Positions 33,358 to 42,104 of a DNA stretch of 64,000 nucleotides are shown here, piece by piece; position 1 is the stretch's first letter; every line of letters begins with the position of its first letter. Under the pieces are notes generated by a model. It was given only the letters and a program-made list of their open reading frames with translations, was not told the DNA's origin and did no database searches. A program made the translations under genes and the position numbers. The stretch comes from an uncultured Clostridia bacterium (GTDB lineage: Bacteria; Bacillota; Clostridia; Christensenellales; Borkfalkiaceae), in contig CALVRO010000004.1 of the NCBI GenBank assembly GCA_944358655.1, positions 1-64,000 of the forward strand, given 5' to 3'.

Positions 33358-34356
33358 ATGATAAAGTATTTTATTTCGGAGGGCGCAGGGCCGCTGACCC
33401 GCGCGGAGCAGTTTAAAGAGCTGTGCTGGGTGGACATGATAAACCCCACCGACGACGAAGTGGACGACGTTGCCTCGGCGACGGGCGTCTCCGAGGACAT
33501 GATCAAGGCCGCCCTCGACGAGGAGGAGCCCGCCCGCACGGAGTTTGACGACGGCAACAGCATGTTCGTTGTCGACTGCCCTATAATCGAGGAGAGCGAG
33601 AGCGGCGACGCCTACTCCACCCTGCCGCTCGGCATAATATACAACAAGCGGTGCATAATAACCGTCTGCCTGAAGGGCAACCCCGTTTTAAAGGACTTTA
33701 TTACGGGGCGCATAAGCGTTGCGTGCGACAAGCCCGTGGCGTTCATTTTAAACTTTATGTACGGCAACGCCAAAAGGTTTTTGTACTGCCTTAAGCAGAT
33801 AGACCGCAAGGCGCACCGCGTGCAGGCCGAGCTGGGCAGAACGCTGAAAAACGAGGAGATACTGCAGCTTTTAGAGCTTGAAAATTCGCTGGTCTACTTT
33901 TCCACGTCGCTCAACGCCAACAACAAGGTGCACGAAAAGCTTTCCAAGGTGGAGGCCGTGACCACCCGCGAGGACTACGGCGACCTGTACGAGGACATGG
34001 TGATAGAGAACAGTCAGGCCGTGGAGATGTGCAAGATATACAAGGACATACTCTCCGTTTCGATGGACGCATACGGCTCCGTGATCTCCAACAACGCCAA
34101 CGACACCATGAAGAAGCTGACCGTAATAACCATTCTTCTGGCCATACCCACTATGATAGCGGGATTTTGGGGCATGAACATGCCCGTGCCGTGGCAGGGC
34201 AGCGCCGACAACACCACCACGCTGTGGTTCTGGCTGGTGATAGGCCTGACCTTTGTGCTGACTGCCGCCGTGGCCTTTATACTCGTTAAGACCATGAAGT
34301 TCCGCCCGCCCGCAAAGCCCCGCCGCACGAGGCGCGGAAGGCGCAAGAGAGACTGA
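33358..34356 (+). CDS. CorA-family divalent metal transporter
   Basis: The 332-residue protein has the CorA layout: a soluble N-terminal domain (1-270) ending in a long helix, two C-terminal transmembrane segments (about 263-285 and 297-320) and the GMN pore signature as FWGMNMPVPW. The basic tail (RRTRRGRRKRD) is cytoplasmic. CorA pentamers carry magnesium, cobalt or nickel; the WGMN subgroup's preference cannot be read from sequence. Regulation by its long structured leader is likely. Confidence 0.92.
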   Translation: MIKYFISEGAGPLTRAEQFKELCWVDMINPTDDEVDDVASATGVSEDMIKAALDEEEPARTEFDDGNSMFVVDCPIIEESESGDAYSTLPLGIIYNKRCIITVCLKGNPVLKDFITGRISVACDKPVAFILNFMYGNAKRFLYCLKQIDRKAHRVQAELGRTLKNEEILQLLELENSLVYFSTSLNANNKVHEKLSKVEAVTTREDYGDLYEDMVIENSQAVEMCKIYKDILSVSMDAYGSVISNNANDTMKKLTVITILLAIPTMIAGFWGMNMPVPWQGSADNTTTLWFWLVIGLTFVLTAAVAFILVKTMKFRPPAKPRRTRRGRRKRD

Positions 34357-34382
34357 CATTTTATTTTTCGGGAGGTAGCACA

Positions 34383-34580
34383 ATGCCCATTCTGCAATAC
34401 AAGTGCCCCAAGTGCGGCAAACAATTTGAAGAGTTGGTAAACAAATTCGACGACGAAGTGCTCTGCCCCGACTGCAAGACAGCGGCCGAGCGCAGCTATT
34501 CGGGCGAGATGTGGTCGGCAACAGGCCGACCCGCCAAAAAATGTAGCGGACACTGCAGCACCTGCAGCGGCTGCAAATAA
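34383..34580 (+). CDS. FmdB-type zinc ribbon protein
   Basis: The 65-residue protein has an N-terminal zinc ribbon, CPKCG (residues 9-13) and CPDCK (near 31-35), preceded by YKC as in FmdB-type regulatory ribbons. A second cysteine cluster (CSGHCSTCSGCK) ends the protein and could bind another metal. GGGAGG precedes the ATG; it lies 26 bases after the CorA gene and probably shares its transcript. Confidence 0.85.
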   Translation: MPILQYKCPKCGKQFEELVNKFDDEVLCPDCKTAAERSYSGEMWSATGRPAKKCSGHCSTCSGCK

Positions 34581-34598
34581 TTACTTTTCGAGTCAACG

Positions 34599-34641
34599 CG
34601 GCCCGCGCGCCTTTTAAAAAGGCGCGCGGGCCGCTTTTTTT
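34599..34641 (+). terminator. Terminator after the zinc ribbon gene
   Basis: CGGCCCGCGCGCCTTTT pairs with its perfect inverse, followed by a run of seven T. Confidence 0.92.
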
Positions 34642-34710
34642 GAGAAAAGGTGTATATGTCGGCGCGGCGAGGGCAATATACAAACAGAGCTTTAAAAAAG
34701 GAGGCAGAGC

Positions 34711-35130
34711 ATGCGGGCGTTGAAGATAGCCGCCATAATAGTCTGCGCCGCGGCGGTATGCGCCGCCGTGACGGCGCTGCCCCGCCGCACGGCCTTTGAG
34801 AGCGGCGGAAGCTATACCTTTTATATAGGCTCTTCCTCCTCGAACTGCCGCATACTGACGGTGGGAGGCAACGCCGACCTCATCTTCCCCGCCCTGCGCG
34901 GCGTGTGCGGCGAGGCGACGACCTTTTCCTCCCTCGACATACCTTCCTTTCTCGCCTCGGTGGAGGGCGAGGTGCTGTTCGAGGAGCGGCTTTCGGACAG
35001 CTTTAATTACTACTGCTCGGCCGACCTGCCATACTCGGTGGAGCTGTACGGGCGGGAGGTCAATTTGCACATATGCGTCAGGGAGAGCGGCGTGACGGTG
35101 GCCTCGCCCATCATCTTCGGCGGGTACTGA
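34711..35130 (+). CDS. Unknown exported or membrane-anchored protein
   Basis: The 139-residue protein starts with a hydrophobic segment (residues 4-23) and no lipobox. The rest reads YTFYIGSSSSNCRI, FNYYCSADLPYSVELYGREVNLHICV and ends ASPIIFGGY. I recall similar short proteins near sporulation genes in Clostridia but cannot name the family. AAAGGAGG precedes the ATG. An M23 peptidase gene follows in the same direction after about 100 bases. Confidence 0.75.
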   Translation: MRALKIAAIIVCAAAVCAAVTALPRRTAFESGGSYTFYIGSSSSNCRILTVGGNADLIFPALRGVCGEATTFSSLDIPSFLASVEGEVLFEERLSDSFNYYCSADLPYSVELYGREVNLHICVRESGVTVASPIIFGGY

Positions 35131-35232
35131 AAAAAATTTATTTTAACCGCGTATAAAGGGCGGGAAGCGGGGCAATAACAAAACTACCGCCGCGAGGCGC
35201 GGCGAAAAAAGCTACATAAAAGGAGACATATC

Positions 35233-35871
35233 ATGCAGGAAAAGAAAAAGAAGATCATCACCTATGCACTGACGCTCGGGGCGTGTCTGCTGCTCATCGC
35301 GGCGGTGACCGTCACCGTCATATTCGCGCTCAAGAGCGACGACAACTTTGAGCTGGACGCCGGCGACGACGTTATAGACTCGGGCGACGATGACGGCGCC
35401 GACGACAACACGGACGGCGACGATGACGACGGGGACGACGAGGACGTGTCCTCGGCCTATCAGTTCATTGCGCCCGTGGCCGAAGTGGACGTGACGTGCG
35501 ACTACACCTTCGCCTATAACAAGACGCTGGACTGCTACGAGTTCCACACCGGTCTGGACATGGCCGCCGAGGCGGGCACCGAGGTGATGGCGTGCGTAGA
35601 CGGCACGGTGGAGAGCATTACGGTGGGCGACATACTCGACGGCACCAAGATAGTGCTTTCGCACGCCGACGGCGTTAAGACAAGCTACTATTTTATTGAC
35701 GCGGCCGAGGGCCTCGAGGTGGGCGACAGCGTAAAGCGCGGCGACGTGATAGGCACGGTGGCCGAGCCTTCGGGCAGCGAGTACAAGGACGGCGCGCACC
35801 TGCACTTTGAAGTGACAAAGAACGGCGAGATAGCCGACCCCAACGACTACCTCGACATATCCGAAAAGTGA
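35233..35871 (+). CDS. Membrane-anchored M23 (LytM) peptidase, possible SpoIIQ-like
   Basis: The 212-residue protein has an N-terminal anchor (about 10-32), a very acidic Asp/Gly linker (about 36-75) and a C-terminal M23 domain. Zinc ligands are visible: FHTGLD (histidine and aspartate) and HLHFEV. The layout is that of SpoIIQ, the forespore side of the engulfment channel, whose clostridial versions keep catalytic residues. SpoVM elsewhere in the window makes a sporulation role possible, but growth-related cell-wall hydrolysis is equally compatible. Confidence 0.82.
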   Translation: MQEKKKKIITYALTLGACLLLIAAVTVTVIFALKSDDNFELDAGDDVIDSGDDDGADDNTDGDDDDGDDEDVSSAYQFIAPVAEVDVTCDYTFAYNKTLDCYEFHTGLDMAAEAGTEVMACVDGTVESITVGDILDGTKIVLSHADGVKTSYYFIDAAEGLEVGDSVKRGDVIGTVAEPSGSEYKDGAHLHFEVTKNGEIADPNDYLDISEK

Positions 35872-35905
35872 TCCCCCCATCCGCCCGCCGAGGCGGGCGG
35901 AGAGG

Positions 35906-35944
35906 GCGCGGGGGCGGGCGGCTTTCAGCCGCCCGCCCCCGCGC
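35906..35944 (+). terminator. Terminator of the M23 peptidase gene
   Basis: GCGCGGGGGCGGGCGGC and its inverse around TTTCA, followed by CATATTTTTG. Confidence 0.7.
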
Positions 35945-36002
35945 CATATTTTTGCGGTAAGAGCGCGTTGGGCGGGGCATATCCCCGTCCGAACTAAAAA
36001 AA

Positions 36003-36030
36003 GCCGCGGCGCATACACATGCGCCGCGGC
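36003..36030 (-). terminator. Terminator of the DUF2188-like gene
   Basis: GCCGCGGCGCAT and its inverse followed on the minus strand by seven T (35996-36002). Confidence 0.88.
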
Positions 36031-36039
36031 GTAAATTTT

Positions 36040-36585
36040 TTACTTCTTCTTGTGATAGGTGAGGCGGCGGAAGGTGCCGTCCTCCTTGTGGATGACTATT
36101 TTGGCCTCCTGATTTTCGGCCAGCTTTTTGGCGAAGTCGATGGCCTCGTACTGCGTGTTGAAAAGCTTTATGGCCTTGGCGCCGCCGGCTATCTTTACCT
36201 GCCACTTGTTCTCCGACTTGCGCTTGGAGATGTGATAGGTCTTGTTGTTGGCGGGCACGGGCTTTTTGTCCTCGCGGGCGGGGGATACGGCGCTCTGCGC
36301 CCTGCTCTCCGTGCGCACTTCGGCGGCGGGAGCTTCGTAGGAGGGCTCCTCCTCTTCGGCCTCGTCGACGGCGTCCTCGTCGTCGGCGGCTATCTCCTCG
36401 TCCTCGTCGGGCTCTTCGGCCACGGCGGGGGCCGCCTCGGCGCTCTCTTCCCGGGCGGGCGAAGCCGCCTTCTTTTTGTTGGCGACGGCTATGGCGGCGA
36501 TTATGGCCACGATAACTACGACGGCAACGACTGCGATCACTATCCACACCCAGACGGGCAGGCCTTCGGCTGCAAGCAAATTCAT
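36040..36585 (-). CDS. Membrane-anchored DUF2188-like protein
   Basis: The 181-residue product has one N-terminal transmembrane segment (about 10-33), a long acidic Ala/Glu/Asp linker (about 45-100) and a C-terminal 65-residue domain starting YHISKRKSENKWQV and ending in RRLTYHKKK, which resembles DUF2188 (W-Q-V, A-K, I-x-x-x-D-G-T/R). ATG 36585 follows GAGGTG. Function is unknown. The acidic linker mirrors that of the M23 protein next to it. Confidence 0.78.
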   Translation of the reverse strand: MNLLAAEGLPVWVWIVIAVVAVVVIVAIIAAIAVANKKKAASPAREESAEAAPAVAEEPDEDEEIAADDEDAVDEAEEEEPSYEAPAAEVRTESRAQSAVSPAREDKKPVPANNKTYHISKRKSENKWQVKIAGGAKAIKLFNTQYEAIDFAKKLAENQEAKIVIHKEDGTFRRLTYHKKK

Positions 36586-36624
36586 ATTACACCTCGGATA
36601 TGTTACGATTATTTTTATACTATA

Positions 36625-36653
36625 ATTATAATTGCAAATATGCGCGTTGTCAA
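36625..36653 (-). promoter_or_regulatory. Consensus promoter of the DUF2188-like gene
   Basis: Minus-strand TTGACA (36648-36653) and TATAAT (36625-36630), 17-base spacer. Confidence 0.85.
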
Positions 36654-36693
36654 GGGAATTTTTGATTTTGAGCGCGAAAGAGGGGCCGAAAGA

Positions 36694-36728
36694 GGGGCCG
36701 CCGCGCCGTTTTGCGGCGCGGCGGCCCC
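36694..36728 (-). terminator. Terminator of dgt
   Basis: GGGGCCGCCGCGCCG and its inverse, 12 bases after the dgt stop; only a weak CTCTTTC follows. Confidence 0.55.
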
Positions 36729-36739
36729 TAAAAAACGCC

Positions 36740-37966
36740 TCAGTATGCCAATAGCTCGGCATGCACCTTTACGGCGAACTTGTCGGTCATGCACGACAGA
36801 AAGTCGACGACGGCCGAGGCGTACATGCTCTTATCGGCGAGGTCGCCGTATATCTTTGCGTTTTTGCAGCGCGCGGCGAGCTCTTCAAACTGCGCGGGCA
36901 GCGCCGAGGGGTGCGAGCGCTTGGCCAGCCACTCGGCAAAGGACGAGCACAGCAGCGGCCTCTCCTTTGCCGCCTTAACTACGTTATCCACGGCATATCC
37001 GGGGGTGTACAGCGCCATTAAGTAGTTGAACAGGCTGCCGAGCACGAGGCGGGCGTAGTCCTGATAGGCGTTGAAGCGGGGGCTGGAATAGATATTTTTA
37101 TAGTTGAAGGCCTTGACGGCGTTGAGCTTTTTTAAAGCCTCCTCCGACAGGCACACTCCCCTCTCGGGCGAGCTGTTGGCGCAGATATCCGAGATGAGGT
37201 CGTGGATGATGACCGTGGTGTTGAGCGCGCCCGAAGGCCTCGTCATGTCCTCCAGCTCCTCTATCTGCCCGCGGGTCAGAAAGCCGAGCGCGAGCGCGTC
37301 CTCGATATCCCTGCCGATATAGGCTATTTTATCGGAGATCTTTACCACGCACCCCTCCCATGTGGCGGGCGCATACTTGCCCGGGCGGTCGAAGAGGGCG
37401 AGGTCGATGAGCTCCTCCCTCGGCCGAAGGCCGTTTTCGTCCACCTCGCCGCAGTGCGACACAATGCCGTCGCGCACGGCGTAGGTGAGGTTGAGGTTGC
37501 AGAAGTTGCGGTTGTTGTCCTCGAGCAGCTCGAGCTCGTCGACGAGGCGCAGGCCGTTGCGCTCGTGCCAGAATTTTTGGCCGCCGACCGAGCGCGAGAG
37601 GTCGGAGAGCACGCTCTCGCCGAAGTGTCCGAAGGGCGCATGGCCGAGGTCGTGGCCGAAGGATATGGCGCGGGTCAGCTCATCGTTGAGCCCCATGAAC
37701 TTGGCGATGGTGTTGGCCACCGACTCGACGTGGGCAACGTGCTCGAGGCGGGTGCAGACGTGGTCGTTGTCGACGTTGTAGAACACCTGCGTCTTGTGCT
37801 TGAGCCGCCTGAAGGCCGTGCTGTGCAGTATGCGCGTGTAGTCGCGCGCAAAGGGCGAGCGTATCTCGTCCGTGCGCGAGTATAGGTGAGCGGGACGGAC
37901 GGTGAGTTCCTCCCACCGCGCGTTTTGCGGCAGGGCGGCCACCTTTGAAAATTGCAGGGCTTTCAT
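36740..37966 (-). CDS. dgt: Deoxyguanosinetriphosphate triphosphohydrolase-like protein
   Basis: The 408-residue HD-domain enzyme of the dGTPase family cleaves dNTPs to nucleoside and triphosphate. RSPFARDYTRILHSTAFRR near residue 37, the metal-site HVAHVESVA and FGHDLGHAPFGH (HD pair) are conserved. Its promoter ends only about six bases before the ATG, so the mRNA may be leaderless. Confidence 0.93.
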   Translation of the reverse strand: MKALQFSKVAALPQNARWEELTVRPAHLYSRTDEIRSPFARDYTRILHSTAFRRLKHKTQVFYNVDNDHVCTRLEHVAHVESVANTIAKFMGLNDELTRAISFGHDLGHAPFGHFGESVLSDLSRSVGGQKFWHERNGLRLVDELELLEDNNRNFCNLNLTYAVRDGIVSHCGEVDENGLRPREELIDLALFDRPGKYAPATWEGCVVKISDKIAYIGRDIEDALALGFLTRGQIEELEDMTRPSGALNTTVIIHDLISDICANSSPERGVCLSEEALKKLNAVKAFNYKNIYSSPRFNAYQDYARLVLGSLFNYLMALYTPGYAVDNVVKAAKERPLLCSSFAEWLAKRSHPSALPAQFEELAARCKNAKIYGDLADKSMYASAVVDFLSCMTDKFAVKVHAELLAY

Positions 37967-37972
37967 ACCACC

Positions 37973-38001
37973 ATTATACCACGCCCCCGCCCCGTTGTAA
38001 A
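37973..38001 (-). promoter_or_regulatory. Promoter of dgt
   Basis: Minus-strand TTTACA (37996-38001) and TATAAT (37973-37978), 17-base spacer; the predicted start coincides with the dgt ATG. Confidence 0.75.
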
Positions 38002-38214
38002 GGGCGGAGAGGAAATTTGCGGCGGCGCGGCGTTTTCATTCCGCAGGCAGGACATATCACGGAAAGGCCGAGGAGAGTCGATATGTTGCCATACGACAAC
38101 CCGATATGCCCCGTTCGGGGCCCGATATGGCCGCGCAAGCGCGGCCTCGATATGCGGCGCTTGGCGCCGCGTTGAAGTAGGAGTTTTTAAAATACCCCCT
38201 CAGTCGACAACGGA

Positions 38215-38440
38215 GCACTCCTCTCAGTTAGAGCATGCCATTTCGAGCGCAGCCGAGAAATCTCCCTCGGGTAAAGCCTGTCATTTCGACTAAGGCGGGG
38301 GCGCATTGCGCGTCCGCCGCACGGAGAAATCCCCCCAGAACCGCTTCAGATACGATATTTCCCTATTATAGCCTCCCCGTCGCTATGGGGAGGTGCCCGC
38401 GCGGCGAACGCGCGGGCGGAGAGGGCGTAAAAAAGGAGGG
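38215..38440. repeat. Intergenic repeat mosaic, block C
   Basis: Two TCATTTCGA...GAGAAATC elements (the second enclosing the stem GGCGCATTGCGCGTC) run into a partial copy of the multi-hairpin element (GCTTCAGATAC, CCTCCCCGTCGCTATGGGGAGG, then GCCCGCGCG...CGCGCGGGC). A GAGGGC...GCCCTC hairpin at about 38435-38458 may end the atp transcript. The preceding 38002-38214 part has short GATATGCC-type repeats and no gene. Confidence 0.8.
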
Positions 38441-38499
38441 CAAATATCGCCCTCCTTCAACGCGCTACGCGCGCATAAATATCCTTTAAAAGCTCGCCG

Positions 38500-38913
38500 C
38501 TATCTGCCCGCGCCCTTGCGGCGCACCTTTAGCTTTGTTACGGCGCGCGCCAGCTGGGCCTGCATGGAGCGGTACTCCTGCCTGCTCATCTTTTGCAGCA
38601 GCGCCTCGCGCGCGGCGGCCTCCTCCTCCCTCGCCCTGTCGGCGTCTATCTCCTCGGGGCGAAGCACATAGTCGACGAGGATGAGGACGTCGTTGTCCTC
38701 CACCTTCATTATGCCGCCCGCAACGGCGACGGTGAGGTGGTCGACGCCGGGCGCCGTAAAAGTCAGTTCGCCCGGGACTATGGCCGTTATAAGATTGGCG
38801 TGGCCCGCCAGAACGCCGTATTGTCCGTCGACGGCGGGCACAATGACGCTGTAGCAGTCGCCTTCATAGAAGACCCTGTCGGCGCCGATCAGATGGAATT
38901 GAAAGGGTGCCAT
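38500..38913 (-). CDS. atpC: ATP synthase epsilon subunit
   Basis: The 137-residue subunit of the F1 central stalk has the N-terminal beta-sandwich (FQFHLIGADRVFYEGDC, VDGQYGVLAGHANLI) and a C-terminal helical hairpin rich in Arg/Ala/Glu (about 88-137). It is the last gene of the atp operon, 109 bases after atpD, with a degenerate palindromic repeat in the gap. Confidence 0.95.
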   Translation of the reverse strand: MAPFQFHLIGADRVFYEGDCYSVIVPAVDGQYGVLAGHANLITAIVPGELTFTAPGVDHLTVAVAGGIMKVEDNDVLILVDYVLRPEEIDADRAREEEAAAREALLQKMSRQEYRSMQAQLARAVTKLKVRRKGAGR

Positions 38914-38967
38914 ATGTTTTCCTCTGCCGCGCGGCCGAAAGGCCGCGCGCCGAAAAGTCGGTCAAAA

Positions 38968-39003
38968 GGCCGTTGCCCCGCACATATCATGCGGCCAACG
39001 CCC
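38968..39003. repeat. Palindromic repeat, copy 3 (degenerate)
   Basis: CGTTGCCCCGCACAT with a partly diverged right arm (ATGCGGCCAACG) lies between atpD and atpC, as a third copy of the palindrome at 16294. Confidence 0.75.
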
Positions 39004-39022
39004 CCAAAGGGGCTGAAGCGGA

Positions 39023-41304
<2,282 letters not shown>

Positions 41305-41509
41305 ACAAAAACTTATCGCTCAAGTCGTACTCGCCGCACGCGGCTCCGTGCGACTTGCAGCGAGGTAATTTGTCGGGCGGCGCTTAACGGCAGAAATCAA
41401 TTCCGCCTACGCCGCCTCGGCGTTGATTATTTGATTATTTTTTTGTTAACGCAAATTGGGGCCTTTCACCCGAAAGCGCGGTTTCGGGTGAAAACGTTAA
41501 TTATTTATA

Positions 41510-42095
41510 CTTTGACCTCGCGCAAAACCGTGGCTTTTGCGCGAAAGAGGAGGGATAACCGAGCATAGTTGCAAGTTGAATTTATTCGACTTGCCTTAAG
41601 TGAGGTTTATCCTTAAATAATTCTTTTCCACAGCCTCGCGCAAAACTGTAGTATTTGCGCGATAGAGGAGGGGTAACCGAGCGACGTTGCAAGTTGAATT
41701 TATTCGACTTGCTTTAAGTGAGGTTTATCACGACGAGCCGAGGCATCTCTACCTGAGTTCCGTTGTGTTCGGCCAATGAGATCCTTCGCTATCGCTCAGG
41801 ATGACAATGGGGAATGAATAATAGAATTATCGACCTCTCCGTCTGCACACTCTCGTGTGCAGACACCTCTCCATACGAAGGAGAGGCTATATTGCGGTAA
41901 AAGTGTATCTGAAGCGTAGCCCGGGAGATTTCTCCGTTCCGCTCGTTACACTCGCTACAGTCGAAATGACATGCTCTACCCGAGGGAAGGGGCTGCGCGC
42001 ACCCCACCCTCCCCTTGTCATGCCGAGCAGCGCGCCGAAAGGGTTGGATGCAATGTAAGCATGTGCGCGCGTTGTCGAGGCATCTCAAAGTATCA
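41510..42095. repeat. Repeat mosaic inside the atp operon, block D
   Basis: The 800-base gap between atpA and atpG holds no gene. It contains a CACCCGAAA...TTTCGGGTG hairpin (41466-41491), two tandem copies of the CTCGCGCAAAAC element (41517-41611 and 41634-41729, period 117), a reverse GTCATCCTGAGCGA element (41780-41806), a multi-hairpin element copy (about 41828-41915), a GAGATTTCTCCG...TCGAAATGACA element and a CTTGTCATGCCGAGCAGCGC element that runs to the atpA stop. Confidence 0.85.
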
Positions 42096-42104
42096 GCGAC
42101 GGAA

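Noticed and set aside
36586..36762. Longer start of the DUF2188-like gene overlapping dgt
   Set aside because: The extension runs through the consensus promoter and lacks a ribosome binding site; the ATG at 36585 has both in proper place.
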